This document shows positions 9,508 to 18,413 of a stretch of DNA of 56,717 nucleotides, piece after piece (the first letter of the stretch is position 1; the number at the start of each line of letters is the position of its first letter). The translations under genes and the position numbers were made by a program. The notes under the pieces were generated by a model that saw only the letters and a list, made by a program, of their open reading frames with translations, had not been told where the DNA came from and ran no database searches. This DNA is from Virgibacillus aidingensis (GTDB lineage Bacteria; Bacillota; Bacilli; Bacillales; Amphibacillaceae): contig NZ_WIXN01000024.1 of the NCBI RefSeq assembly GCF_010994035.1, positions 9,324 through 66,040 of the forward strand, in the 5' to 3' direction.

Positions 9508-9582
9508 CCCCTTTATGGAGGATTAGTAGAATAAAAAGATATGAAAAACGATCATGTCTAAATGCAGATAGGAGCTTAAAAC

Positions 9583-11118
9583 ATGGAACACAATGAAATG
9601 ATTCTCGTTTTGGATTTTGGCAGTCAATATAACCAATTAATCACACGCCGCATCAGAGAGCTTGGCGTCTACAGTGAATTGCATTCACATCGGATCACAG
9701 CGGATGAGATTAAGCAGATGAACCCCAAAGGTATAATTTTATCCGGCGGACCGCATAGTGTCTATGATGAAAACAGCTTCCGTTGTGATGAAGAAATTTT
9801 TAAACTGGATATTCCCGTTTTGGGCATTTGCTATGGGATGCAGTTAATGGCCTTACATTATGGCGGCAAGGTGGAAAAAGCCAGAAACCGGGAATACGGC
9901 AAGGCGCTGATTGAACAAAAAGGCGAATCTGTTCTATTTAAAGATACACCCAAAAGTCAAACGGTATGGATGAGCCATGGCGATAAAGTGGTAGAAGCGC
10001 CGCAGTCCTTTATGATTGATGCTACAAGCCCATCGACACCGATTGCTGCTATGAGCCGTCCGGAGGAAAAGCTTTATGCGGTGCAATTTCACCCGGAAGT
10101 GCGTAATTCTGAATATGGGAATCATTTATTGAAACAGTTTGTATTTGAGGTTTGTGCGTGTGAGGGCGACTGGACCATGCAAAACTTTATTGATATGGAA
10201 GTAAACAATATACGTGAAAAAGTCGGGGACCGGAAAGTGTTATGTGCACTGAGCGGCGGGGTGGATTCTTCTGTAGTAGCCGCGCTCATCCATAAAGCAA
10301 TCGGTGACCAGCTGACATGTATTTTTGTTGATCATGGCCTGCTCCGTAAAAATGAAGCCGATGACGTCATGAACGTGTTTGCAGATGACTTTCATATGAA
10401 TATCATCAAAGTGGATGCCAAGGATCGCTTTCTTTCCAAACTGCAGGGTGTGGACGACCCGGAGGAGAAAAGAAAAATTATCGGCAATGAATTCATCTAT
10501 GTATTTGACGATGAAGCAGCTAAATTAAAAGACATGGATTTCCTGGCACAAGGCACGCTTTATACGGATATTATCGAAAGCGGAACGGAAACCGCACAAA
10601 CGATCAAATCTCACCATAACGTGGGCGGCCTGCCGGAAAATATGCAATTTGAGTTAATCGAGCCGCTGAATGCCCTGTTCAAAGATGAAGTGCGTGAACT
10701 TGGAACACAGCTTGGCATTCCTGATCATATCGTATGGCGTCAGCCTTTCCCCGGCCCCGGTCTTGCGATACGTGTGTTGGGTGAGATAACCGAAGAGAAA
10801 CTGGAAATTGTCAGGGAATCCGATGCCATTCTCCGCGAGGAAATTGCTGCTGCGGGTCTGGAACGGGATATTTGGCAATACTTTACCGTGCTGCCGAATA
10901 TAAGAAGTGTTGGTGTCATGGGAGACGCCAGAACCTATGATTACACAATCGGCATCCGTGCAGTCACCTCCGTGGACGGAATGACTTCCGACTGGGCGCG
11001 CATCCCCTGGGATGTTTTGGAGAAAATTTCCACCCGGATTGTCAATGATGTAGCGCAGATTAATCGGGTGGTTTATGACGTGACAAGCAAGCCTCCGAGC
11101 ACCATAGAATGGGAATAA
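9583..11118 (+). CDS. guaA: GMP synthase (glutamine-hydrolysing)
   Basis: Converts XMP to GMP with ATP and glutamine. It has 511 residues, the usual length. The N-terminal glutamine amidotransferase domain has the nucleophile Cys83 in GICYGMQ and the His-Glu pair in VQFHPEV. The ATP-pyrophosphatase domain starts with the PP-loop SGGVDSS (about 224-230). The C-terminal dimerisation domain ends in the conserved TIEWE. The start has TAGGAGC upstream. There is no riboswitch or PurR box directly upstream, unlike pbuG and purE. A strong terminator follows. The neighbourhood is conserved with B. subtilis. Confidence 0.98.
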   Translation: MEHNEMILVLDFGSQYNQLITRRIRELGVYSELHSHRITADEIKQMNPKGIILSGGPHSVYDENSFRCDEEIFKLDIPVLGICYGMQLMALHYGGKVEKARNREYGKALIEQKGESVLFKDTPKSQTVWMSHGDKVVEAPQSFMIDATSPSTPIAAMSRPEEKLYAVQFHPEVRNSEYGNHLLKQFVFEVCACEGDWTMQNFIDMEVNNIREKVGDRKVLCALSGGVDSSVVAALIHKAIGDQLTCIFVDHGLLRKNEADDVMNVFADDFHMNIIKVDAKDRFLSKLQGVDDPEEKRKIIGNEFIYVFDDEAAKLKDMDFLAQGTLYTDIIESGTETAQTIKSHHNVGGLPENMQFELIEPLNALFKDEVRELGTQLGIPDHIVWRQPFPGPGLAIRVLGEITEEKLEIVRESDAILREEIAAAGLERDIWQYFTVLPNIRSVGVMGDARTYDYTIGIRAVTSVDGMTSDWARIPWDVLEKISTRIVNDVAQINRVVYDVTSKPPSTIEWE

Positions 11119-11200
11119 ATGGAAATAAATGGTAATTCCTTTTAATCATCCAGATATCAACGAACTTTGTCAATAACGTTAAATAATGAAATGGTCAAAA

Positions 11201-11243
11201 GAGCTGGGAACCTTTGTTTAGAAGGGATTCCAGCTCTTTTTTA
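11201..11243 (+). terminator. Intrinsic terminator after guaA
   Basis: GAGCTGGGAACC (11201-11212) pairs with GGATTCCAGCTC (11224-11235) as a 12-bp stem with one mismatch and one wobble, followed by TTTTTT. Confidence 0.93.
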
Positions 11244-11250
11244 TTACATG

Positions 11251-11283
11251 ACAAAACCCCGGCAGCAGCGACCGGGGTTTTGT
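11251..11283 (-). terminator. Perfect hairpin ending the minus-strand transporter
   Basis: ACAAAACCCCGG (11251-11262) and CCGGGGTTTTGT (11272-11283) form a perfect 12-bp stem with a 9-nt loop. It ends on the first base of the transporter stop codon. The T-run for the minus strand lies inside the stem, so it probably terminates that gene and backs up the guaA terminator. Confidence 0.8.
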
Positions 11284-12743
11284 TATTGGCTGAATTTTCC
11301 TGAATGAATCTGTCTTACAATTTCTTTTTCCTTCTTTGGCGGGTGGAGAAATAATGCCAGTATAAATGCGACAAGGCTAAGAATAGTGCTCCCCATAAAT
11401 GCCCATTCAAATCCAACGACCTGTGACAACTGTGCCGCCAGATCTGAAGATATATTTCCATCTGGCACATAACTTGCCGCGCCCATTGCGACCAATGTAA
11501 CAAGGATAGCGGTACCGATTGATGCTGCAATTTGCTGCAATGTATTTGCCATGGCTGAACCATGCGCATACCATTTAGATGGCAGCTGATTCAAAGCGGA
11601 TGTCATAATCGGCATCAGTGCCATGGAGAGTCCGAACATACGGATGGTGAATACCACTGTCATATACGTGGCTGTTGTCTCCAGTGACAGCTGGGTGAAC
11701 ATGAATGTTGTTACTGTCACAATGGCAAGTCCTGTCAATGCCAGCCATTTTGCACCATACTTATCAAACAGACGACCGGTAATCGGAGACATAATGCCAA
11801 TCGCAATAGCCCCTGGAAGCAGTACAAGTCCCGACTCGAGCGGGGTAAAGCCAAGTACATTCTGCATAAAAAGCGGCAGCAATGTTTCTGCGCCGATTAA
11901 TGACACTAATACGGTCATGGTAATAATGATAGCGAGTGTAAAAACCGGGAATTTAAACACTTTAAATTCGAGCATTGGTGTATCGAGAACGAATTGCCGC
12001 CATACGAACAGTCCAATAACCACTGCACCCCCGAATACAACTCCAAGAACGAGCGGGCTGGTCCAGCCGTGCTCCGAAGCGATGCTGAATCCGTACAGGA
12101 ACGAACCGAATCCGATGGAAGACAGGATAATAGACAAAATATCGATTTTAGGCTTTCTTAAATCAGTGACGTTTTTTAAGAACAAGTACCCGACCAATAG
12201 TGTTACTGCTACTATTGGAATTACCGTGACGAATAAGGAACGCCATGAGAAAAATTGCAGGAGGAAGCCTGATAAAGTCGGTCCGATAGCTGGTCCAAAT
12301 GCTATAACAATCCCCATCAATCCCATTGCGGTTCCGCGTTTTTCCACACTGATGACAGCAAGAAGAACAGTCATCAGAAGCGGCAGCATGATACCGGAGC
12401 CCGAGGCCTGGACAATCCTGCCTAAAAGGAGTAATGGGTAAGACATGGCCGCTGCTGCTATTGCGGTACCTAATCCGAATAATCCAATCGCGGTTAAAAA
12501 TAATCCTCTCGTTGAAAATCGCTCAATTAAAAATGCCGATATAGGAATCATAATCCCGTTCGTCATCAGGAATGCTGTTGTCATCCATTGTACTTCATTT
12601 TGGGAAATGCCAAATGCTTCCTGTATGGACGGGAGTGCGGTTGCCAGTAATGTCTCGTTTGTTATGCCCATAAATGCTCCAGTAAGTAGTGCTGCTATCA
12701 TAAATACTTTTTGTCTTTGGGGCAAATCCCAGCTGTTGCTCAT
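11283..12743 (-). CDS. DHA2-family drug:H+ antiporter (EmrB/QacA type)
   Basis: A 486-residue major facilitator with about 14 hydrophobic segments, the pattern of the DHA2 (14-TM) multidrug efflux family. The region LPSIQEAFGISQNEVQW near the first helix and the motif GRIVQASGSGIMLPLL in helix 4/5 are typical of EmrB/LmrB-type pumps. AAGGAG lies 8 bp before the ATG. It stands alone on the minus strand with no regulator gene next to it. It is an insertion relative to the B. subtilis guaA-pbuG order. The substrate cannot be told from sequence; export of toxic organic compounds is the usual family role. Confidence 0.9.
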   Translation of the reverse strand: MSNSWDLPQRQKVFMIAALLTGAFMGITNETLLATALPSIQEAFGISQNEVQWMTTAFLMTNGIMIPISAFLIERFSTRGLFLTAIGLFGLGTAIAAAAMSYPLLLLGRIVQASGSGIMLPLLMTVLLAVISVEKRGTAMGLMGIVIAFGPAIGPTLSGFLLQFFSWRSLFVTVIPIVAVTLLVGYLFLKNVTDLRKPKIDILSIILSSIGFGSFLYGFSIASEHGWTSPLVLGVVFGGAVVIGLFVWRQFVLDTPMLEFKVFKFPVFTLAIIITMTVLVSLIGAETLLPLFMQNVLGFTPLESGLVLLPGAIAIGIMSPITGRLFDKYGAKWLALTGLAIVTVTTFMFTQLSLETTATYMTVVFTIRMFGLSMALMPIMTSALNQLPSKWYAHGSAMANTLQQIAASIGTAILVTLVAMGAASYVPDGNISSDLAAQLSQVVGFEWAFMGSTILSLVAFILALFLHPPKKEKEIVRQIHSGKFSQ

Positions 12744-12917
12744 TCATAACGCTCCTTCCATGCTTCCCGTGCAGTAATTGCTTTTGCTGGTTTTCTTTTA
12801 ATTCCTGGTTTTGAGTAAATAATACATCTATCGTTTTCAATTTAGTATAAAACGTGATGTAAAGTGTCTGCAGAATTCACCCTTCAAGGTTCCTATGGCT
12901 GCCGTAATACCCTCGTT

Positions 12918-12951
12918 GCATGGGACTTTTTTCTAAAAAAGTTCCATTGCA
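12918..12951. other. Long stem-loop of unknown role
   Basis: GCATGGGACTTTTTT pairs with AAAAAAGTTCCATTGC across a 3-nt loop (CTA), giving about 15 bp with one bulge and one G-U. There is no T-run on either side, so it is not a standard terminator, and no gene ends here. Confidence 0.4.
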
Positions 12952-13208
12952 GCATCCATTAATTTCTTCTTTTCACAAATCTACGTATTCACTGCATTTT
13001 AATTACAGGTATATTTTTTAGTGTCCATAGATTCACAGGATATACAATAACACAGCGGTTATATCCAATCAATTTTAGTGTTTGTCAAAAATTGAATAAG
13101 AATAACCATTTCCCGACCGGGTAGGCTTACTGGCTTTAGAAACACGAATAATGGAATCACTCCAACTAAACTTTATAATTAACCTACTTTGACAAAAATG
13201 GTTAGTGC

Positions 13209-13436
13209 ATAAAGAAGTTTTTGGTAACTGACATATTTAAAATCTTTACTGAAACCAGTAAAAAAACTCCAGAAAAGTCACTTTACCTAATTGAAGAATA
13301 TATACGGTGATTTTTCCAACGTTTAAAAAATACTCATAAGCGCAGAAAAGATAAAACAACCGTCCGTAAAGAAATCCGCCTCTTATTTATTAAATCTTTT
13401 GGTGAAAAAATTACATGGAACCCAGGAGAAAATTAA
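13209..13436 (+). pseudogene. Decayed reading frame, unrecognised
   Basis: One frame reads 76 codons with a single internal TGA (near 13308), then TAA at 13434-13436. The predicted residues look protein-like and basic (for example KNTHKRRKDKTTVRKEIRL and KSFGEKITWNPGEN). There is no start codon or ribosome site. I do not recognise the family. It may be the C-terminal remnant of a lost gene, or chance. Confidence 0.3.
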
Positions 13437-13450
13437 ATAAAGAGTTGATT

Positions 13451-13494
13451 AAAACCAAACATTGCTAAAGTGATATATAATAATGTTCGCGTTT
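13451..13494 (+). promoter_or_regulatory. Twin PurR box upstream of pbuG
   Basis: AAAACCAAACATT (13451-13463) matches the PurBox consensus AWWWCCGAACWWT with one change. The inverted partner AATGTTCGCGTTT (13482-13494) lies 18 bp away, just before the -35. The same arrangement and the same 18-bp gap occur upstream of purE, which supports PurR repression of pbuG. Confidence 0.75.
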
Positions 13495-13496
13495 TA

Positions 13497-13525
13497 TTGA
13501 CATTTTAAGAGAGGGGTAGTAATAT
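13497..13525 (+). promoter_or_regulatory. Sigma-A promoter of pbuG
   Basis: TTGACA (13497-13502) and TAATAT (13520-13525) are separated by 17 bp. An overlapping TATAAT at 13523-13528 gives 20 bp. Transcription should start just before the riboswitch. Confidence 0.75.
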
Positions 13526-13544
13526 AATAACAGTTTCATAGTTT

Positions 13545-13610
13545 TGCGTATAATTTCGGGAATATGGCCCAAAGTTTCTACCGGACTACCGTAAATGGTC
13601 TGACTACGCA
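13545..13610 (+). ncRNA. Purine riboswitch aptamer, guanine class (pbuG leader)
   Basis: A classic G-box: P1 is TGCGTA (13545-13550) with TACGCA (13605-13610). The conserved joining segments are TATAAT, AATATGG, GTTTCTACC and CCGTAAA. The specificity base in GACTACG (13604) is C, which selects guanine/hypoxanthine rather than adenine. P3 (CGGACTA/TGGTCTG) pairs fully with wobbles. Ligand binding should favour the downstream terminator. Confidence 0.95.
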
Positions 13611-13762
13611 GGATACAGTAAAAGTGGATAATAGTTATTTTTGGCGGGTAAGTGTTGAAGACTTCCTTATCTGCATAAGCGGAACGAAGGCCTGGAATTG
13701 GCCGTGTTCTTAAAATATAACTGTTTTCTTCTTCCGATTACTTCATTCTGTAGTAGTAAAGT

Positions 13763-13803
13763 AGCGCTTTTGGCTCCGAGCTGAAAGTGCTTTTTATATT
13801 TTT
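13763..13803 (+). terminator. Riboswitch-controlled terminator of pbuG
   Basis: AGCGCTTT (13763-13770) pairs with AAAGTGCT (13784-13791), with further inner pairing, followed by a T-rich tail (TTTTTATATTTTT). It lies between the aptamer and the pbuG start, as expected for a transcription-attenuating purine riboswitch. Confidence 0.88.
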
Positions 13804-13830
13804 AGGAGAATAAACCAAGGGGGAAGAAAA

Positions 13831-15135
13831 TTGAAAAAGTATTTCCATTTTGAGGAATTAGGCACGAATTATAAATCAGAATTTATGGGCGGAATGACGA
13901 CGTTTTTGGCAATGGCTTATATTTTGTTTGTCAATCCCGCTATGCTGAGTGAAGCCGGCATGGATGAGGGTGCCGTATTTGCTGCGACAGCTATTGCAGC
14001 AGCTGTTGGTACGCTGATTATGGGGGTGCTGGCAAAATATCCGATCGGCCTTGCCCCCGGGATGGGTCTAAATGCGTTTTTTGCCTATACAGTTGTCATC
14101 GGTTATGGAATCCCATGGGAAACAGCGCTTGCCGGTGTACTTGTCTCTGGTATTATATTTATGGTATTTACATTAACCGGTCTCAGGGAAAAGATCATCA
14201 ATGCCATTCCTGCAAATTTAAAGTTGGCGGTGGGCGCCGGGATTGGTTTATTTATTGCATTTATTGGGTTTCAAAATGCACAAATTATCGTTGCAGACGA
14301 GGCAACATTGCTTGCGCTTGGCGATATAACTTCACCAGGTGTATTACTGGCAATCTTTGGTCTTGTTGTATCAGTTATATTGATGACCCTTGGGTTTAAA
14401 GGCGGTATTTTTTATGGTATGATCATCACTGCGATTTTGGGAATGATTGTTGGATTGATTCAGCCGCCGCAGGGGATCAGCGGGATTGTAGGCGGTGTTC
14501 CAAGTCTTGCGCCAACCTTTGGCCAGGCATTCCTGCACTTGGGTGATATTTTTACAGTACAAATGCTGGTTGTCATTTTGACTTTCCTTTTTGTTGACTT
14601 TTTCGATACGGCTGGCACGCTTGTCGGGGTTGCCAGGCAGGCAGGACTGATGAAGGATAATAAGCTGCCGCGTGCTGGAAAGGCGTTATTTGCTGACTCA
14701 TCAGCCACGGTTATCGGTGCAGTGGTTGGTACATCTACAACAACAGCTTTTGTTGAATCATCATCCGGTGTAGGTGCCGGTGCACGTTCCGGGTTTGCTT
14801 CCGTGGTTACTGCAGGATTCTTCCTGTTGGCGATATTTTTCTCGCCATTATTAAGTGTAGTTACTTCAGAAGTAACTGCCCCGGCCTTAATCATTGTTGG
14901 TGTCCTGATGGCTTCTGCATTGAAGGATATCGAATGGGATCGATTTGAAATCGCCGTACCAGCCTTTTTAACCGTAGCAACCATGCCTTTGACTTACAGT
15001 ATCGCAACAGGAATTGCAATTGGATTTATATTCTATCCAATTACTATGGTTCTAAAAGGCAGGGCAAAGGAAATACACCCGGTTATTTACGGATTGTTCG
15101 TTGTGTTTATCTTGTACTTTATGTTTTTGAGCTAG
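13831..15135 (+). CDS. pbuG: Hypoxanthine/guanine permease (AzgA/NCS2 family)
   Basis: Imports hypoxanthine and guanine by proton symport; 434 residues with about 12-14 membrane segments. The N-terminus FHFEELGTNYKSEFMGGMTTF and the segment LAPGMGLNAFFAYTVV are hallmarks of the PbuG/AzgA group. A TTG start follows AAGGGGGA with suitable spacing. Expression should be controlled by the PurR box pair and the guanine riboswitch upstream, so uptake shuts down when purine bases are plentiful. The position after guaA is conserved with B. subtilis, apart from the inserted efflux gene. A terminator follows directly. Confidence 0.96.
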   Translation: MKKYFHFEELGTNYKSEFMGGMTTFLAMAYILFVNPAMLSEAGMDEGAVFAATAIAAAVGTLIMGVLAKYPIGLAPGMGLNAFFAYTVVIGYGIPWETALAGVLVSGIIFMVFTLTGLREKIINAIPANLKLAVGAGIGLFIAFIGFQNAQIIVADEATLLALGDITSPGVLLAIFGLVVSVILMTLGFKGGIFYGMIITAILGMIVGLIQPPQGISGIVGGVPSLAPTFGQAFLHLGDIFTVQMLVVILTFLFVDFFDTAGTLVGVARQAGLMKDNKLPRAGKALFADSSATVIGAVVGTSTTTAFVESSSGVGAGARSGFASVVTAGFFLLAIFFSPLLSVVTSEVTAPALIIVGVLMASALKDIEWDRFEIAVPAFLTVATMPLTYSIATGIAIGFIFYPITMVLKGRAKEIHPVIYGLFVVFILYFMFLS

Positions 15136-15141
15136 ATTGTA

Positions 15142-15188
15142 ACACCTTATAGTTTAGACGGAAGTCTTTACTGTAAGGTGTTTTTGTT
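15142..15188 (+). terminator. Intrinsic terminator after pbuG
   Basis: ACACCTTA (15142-15149) pairs with TAAGGTGT (15174-15181), followed by TTTTTGTTT. The family A repeat array begins about 40 bp further on. Confidence 0.85.
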
Positions 15189-15225
15189 TAAAAACCGATA
15201 AATTATCTGGAAAATCCTGCAGGAA

Positions 15226-15758
15226 CGATCAAGCAGCAGTTTAACTCACTCGTGAGCGAGGCAGAATCGATCGAGCAGCAGTTAAAATCGATCGAGAGCG
15301 AGGCAGAAACGATCGAGAGCGCGATTGAATCGATCGAGAGCGAGGTAAAATCGATCGAGCAACGGTTGAAATCGATCGAGAGCGAGGCAAAATCGATCGA
15401 GCAGCAGTTGAAATCGATCGAGAGCGCGGCAAAATCGATCGAGCATCGGTTGAAATCGATCGAGAGCGAGGTAAAATCGATCGAGCATCGGTTGAAATCG
15501 ATCGAGAGCGGGGCAGAAACGATCGAGCATCGGTTGAAATCGATCGAGAGCGAGGCAGAAACGATCGAGCGCAGTTCAAATCGATCGAGAGCGAGGCAAA
15601 GTCGATCGAGCAACAGTTTAAATCGATCGAGAGCGAGGCAAAGTCGATCGAGCAACGGTTAAAATCGATCGAGCGCGAGGCAGAAACGATCGAGAAGCAG
15701 TTCAAATCGATCGAGAGCGAGGTAAAAACGATCGAACTGCAGGTAATAATCGATCAAG
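15226..15758 (+). repeat. 21-bp palindromic tandem array (family A, copy 1)
   Basis: About 23 units carry the core CGATCG, usually as AAATCGATCGAG, repeated every 21 bp. One step is 20 bp, near 15565. Each core contains the palindrome TCGATCGA. The variable parts alternate between GAGCGAGGCA-like and GCATCGGTTG-like sequences, giving a 42-bp super-repeat. Because 21 is three times seven, long open frames appear on both strands; one plus-strand frame reads a regular heptad (KSIESEA KSIEQQL). It has only a GTG, no ribosome site, and breaks at the 20-bp unit. Edge units are decayed. It is not a CRISPR: the repeated core is only 8-12 bp. Confidence 0.95.
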
Positions 15759-15936
15759 AAAGTAAAGTGTGTAATGTTTATGGTTGCTTTTAGGCTGGTA
15801 TAAGAACTATTAAATTTCAAGGCAGTCTATCAGATTTTCTTTCAATTGGAAAATTCCATCAAAAATATATCCTATTAGATAACAATATGCTATATTAGTA
15901 TTAATTCTTCTAAAATTACATAAAGGAGCACAAAGA

Positions 15937-16893
15937 ATGATACTCAGACACCGCTCAAAACCACTACCGCTGCAATTGATTGATGCAGCTATTCCGCGAT
16001 TACCCCAACACTCTAAATTTCTTACAGAATTAAAAAAAGATGCAAAAATCCGGCAGCAAGGTTATAACGGCGAAATAAAGGTTGACTACTTTATTGATAG
16101 CCTGGCCCCCAAATACACAATTCTTCACGATGTTTACCTCCGCGAAAACGGCAGAAACTTTCAAATTGATTCTCTTGTCATTGCAGATCATTCTATTTTT
16201 ATTGTAGACTCTAAAAATTATACCGGTAGCATTACATTTAATACTATTCTTAAACAACTCACCCGCAACGACGGCAAAGTTGAGTCAGGATACGAATATC
16301 CCATTACACAGGTCGAAAACCAAAGTTTCCATATGCAAAACTGGCTTGTCCAGCATAAAGTTACAGGGATTCCGATATACGGTTATGTTGCTATAGCTGA
16401 TCCATCAACTATTATAAAAGTGGAAGGAAATGAGCAGGAAATTGCAGAAGTTGTCGGACATGGTGCAACCATTCCCAAAATGATTATGGACAAGGATGGT
16501 GCGATGGGAAGGACAGGTAAGGAAAAACTGCAAGCTTATCAAATCGGTAAAATTATATTACGGGAATGCCGCGAGTTTAATATTAATATGTTTAAGCATT
16601 ATGGTATGCGTCCAACAGATATTTTGCCGGGTGTGATTTGTCCTGAGTGTAAGCTCCTGGGAATGTCCAGGGTGCACAGCAGTTGGGAGTGTAAAAGGTG
16701 CGGGTGCCATTCCCGTACTGCGCATTTGAATGCTTTATCGGATTATTTTTTATTAGTTAATGACTTGATATCAAATTCAGAATGCATGCGGTTTTTAGGA
16801 TTGAATTCCAGGCATGCAGTCTCACGAATCTTAAAAAATAGTAATTTAATTTATTATCCACATGTAAGGAAGTGGGGTAAACCCGAAAATTAA
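15937..16893 (+). CDS. NERD-domain nuclease-like protein with zinc ribbon
   Basis: A 318-residue protein. Residues about 38-150 are a NERD (nuclease-related) domain with the expected acidic and lysine positions: GYNGE at 42-46, Asp78 in FQIDSLVI, and Asp91-x-Lys93 in VDSKNYTG, consistent with a PD-(D/E)XK-like site. A zinc ribbon follows (CPEC at about 235, CKRCGC at about 252). The C-terminal 50 residues look like a helix-turn-helix (CMRFLGLNSRHAVSRILK). AAAGGAG lies upstream of the ATG. The gene stands between two family A repeat arrays in the same orientation and is absent from the B. subtilis gene order. The cellular role is unknown; DNA binding or cleavage is inferred from the domains only. 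Confidence 0.85.
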   Translation: MILRHRSKPLPLQLIDAAIPRLPQHSKFLTELKKDAKIRQQGYNGEIKVDYFIDSLAPKYTILHDVYLRENGRNFQIDSLVIADHSIFIVDSKNYTGSITFNTILKQLTRNDGKVESGYEYPITQVENQSFHMQNWLVQHKVTGIPIYGYVAIADPSTIIKVEGNEQEIAEVVGHGATIPKMIMDKDGAMGRTGKEKLQAYQIGKIILRECREFNINMFKHYGMRPTDILPGVICPECKLLGMSRVHSSWECKRCGCHSRTAHLNALSDYFLLVNDLISNSECMRFLGLNSRHAVSRILKNSNLIYYPHVRKWGKPEN

Positions 16894-16921
16894 AATACCA
16901 ATTAGAATTCGAACGGGTAAG

Positions 16922-17082
16922 GAAAATCGATCGAGGCCACTTCGAAATCGATCGAGGCATCCAGAAAATCGATCGAGCTCACGACGAAATCGATCGAGCC
17001 CACCACGAAATCGATCGAGGCATCCAGAAAATCGATCGAGCCCATCCCAAAATCGATCGAGCCCGCCTCAAACATCGATCCG
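16922..17082 (+). repeat. 21-bp palindromic tandem array (family A, copy 2)
   Basis: Seven units of the form CGATCGAGnnnnnnnnnAAAT at 21-bp spacing (last step 22 bp), plus a decayed eighth (CGATCC). It fills most of the gap between the stop of the NERD gene (16893) and the stop of the convergent transporter (17098), and I see no other terminator there. Orientation is the same as in arrays 1 and 3. A minus-strand 70-codon frame here is a by-product of the period. Confidence 0.93.
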
Positions 17083-17097
17083 AAACGCCTCTCTCCA

Positions 17098-18267
17098 CTA
17101 CCTATTCCCGGCACTCAGACCTTTCCTATAGGAGTATACATGGTACACCATCAACAAAACCGTTCCAGTTGCTGCAAGGATGCCCATGGTAATATATAGT
17201 GCGCTCCCGCTGAACGTGTCGATCATTCTCCCGCCTGCCAAAGAGCCGATAATTCCGGAAACGCCAAAGAATGTTGCAAAAAACACCAAATGCCCGGTGG
17301 ATTGGAGCAGCTTTGGTATGAGCCTTGTAATATAGGAGAAGGAAGCCAGGTAAAATACACCAAATGTGATCCCGTGCAAAAATTGCAGGGCAACAATATA
17401 CATTGGATCATCTGCCCACCCGTAGATAAACCACCTTATGCTGTAAATTGCACCGGCAAATATAATAAAAATCAGCGGTTTAAACCTTTTGAACCAGAAT
17501 CCCGCAAAGGCAAAAACCAGCGCCTCCGCAATGACGCCTACAAACCAGGCCAGACCCACTAACCCTTCCGTACCACCAAGCCTTGTAATATAAAGCCCCA
17601 TATAACTATCATTTGCCCGGTGGGTAATGGAAAGGAACATGATCAGCAAAAGAAAGAGAATAAATGGCTTGTTTTTTACTATTTTGCCAATATCCCTGAA
17701 TTGGACAGGTTCCGCATCGACTTTTACATCTTTCAGACGAAAAACAACCAGGAGTGCCAGGGTGCCAAAAAATAAGTAGGGCCAGATCATATATTCAATG
17801 CCTGCTCTGGCAAGAATCTCACCTACAATCAGAGAGGATGTTGCAAAGCCAACTGATCCCCACATCCGAATGGTTCCAAAGGAAATCTGAAGTTCATCTG
17901 CCCTGCGCTGTGCCAGACTGTCCCCTAACGCTCCAATCGGTGTGGTGAAAAAATAAAAAACAGCCCCCATCAGCATAATGGAAAGCAGTGTGTTCATTTG
18001 GAAGAAAAGCGTGCTGAAAATTAATAGCCCGATCACACAAATAAGCAATATCCATTTTACTGTTTTATATTTATCACTTAAATAACCGAAGAATGGCTGG
18101 GCAAAGATGGAAGCAAGCGGCCCGATAGCCAGTACCCAGCCGATTTCTGTTTCACTCAGCCCTCTGAAATCCAAATACAAAGGAAGGAAACTGAGAATGA
18201 TTGTATTTGAAGCATGGAAGCTGAATAACAGCATTTTTAAAGGAACCAGGGAATCTTTCTTTATCAA
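17098..18267 (-). CDS. Major facilitator transporter, MFS_1-like (sugar/nucleoside symporter type)
   Basis: A 389-residue membrane protein with about 12 hydrophobic segments. The beginning LLFSFHASNTIILSFLPLYL and the loop PFFGYLSDKYK (the GxxxD/RxGRR-like motif between helices 2 and 3) match the LacY/NupG-like MFS_1_like group. The start codon is TTG, preceded by AGGAG with 8-bp spacing. It is transcribed alone towards a family A array. The substrate is not predictable; uptake of a small organic solute is the usual role for the group. Confidence 0.82.
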   Translation of the reverse strand: MIKKDSLVPLKMLLFSFHASNTIILSFLPLYLDFRGLSETEIGWVLAIGPLASIFAQPFFGYLSDKYKTVKWILLICVIGLLIFSTLFFQMNTLLSIMLMGAVFYFFTTPIGALGDSLAQRRADELQISFGTIRMWGSVGFATSSLIVGEILARAGIEYMIWPYLFFGTLALLVVFRLKDVKVDAEPVQFRDIGKIVKNKPFILFLLLIMFLSITHRANDSYMGLYITRLGGTEGLVGLAWFVGVIAEALVFAFAGFWFKRFKPLIFIIFAGAIYSIRWFIYGWADDPMYIVALQFLHGITFGVFYLASFSYITRLIPKLLQSTGHLVFFATFFGVSGIIGSLAGGRMIDTFSGSALYITMGILAATGTVLLMVYHVYSYRKGLSAGNR

Positions 18268-18413
18268 TGTAAGTTCTCCTCTAACTTTAAAGTCTACTTT
18301 TAACTATAGCACTTTTTGCCATGAACAGTAACAAAAAAATTTTTCTTGTCTGGACAGATGCTTCGGGGACGTTTAAACTATTGTTAAAATATACTGACAT
18401 GCAGGGGGAGTTT

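Larger units (their letters stand above)
12744..13450. other. 700-bp gene-poor region before pbuG
   Basis: No intact gene is supported. It contains the promoter side of the minus-strand transporter, a strong hairpin at 12918-12951 and a decayed reading frame at 13209-13436, each listed separately. The rest is AT-rich without recognisable structure. Confidence 0.5.

Noticed and set aside
9508-9582. Purine riboswitch or PurR box before guaA
   Set aside because: Only 75 bp separate it from the upstream gene and none of the conserved aptamer segments or CCGAAC cores is present.
11623-12441. 272-codon plus-strand frame opposite the efflux transporter
   Set aside because: It is antisense to a clear 14-helix transporter gene, with no ribosome site and shadow-type composition.
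15203-15705. Several overlapping open frames of 80-154 codons on both strands in array A1
   Set aside because: They arise because the 21-bp unit is a multiple of three and lacks stop codons. They have no ribosome sites, overlap each other in many frames, and break at the single 20-bp unit.
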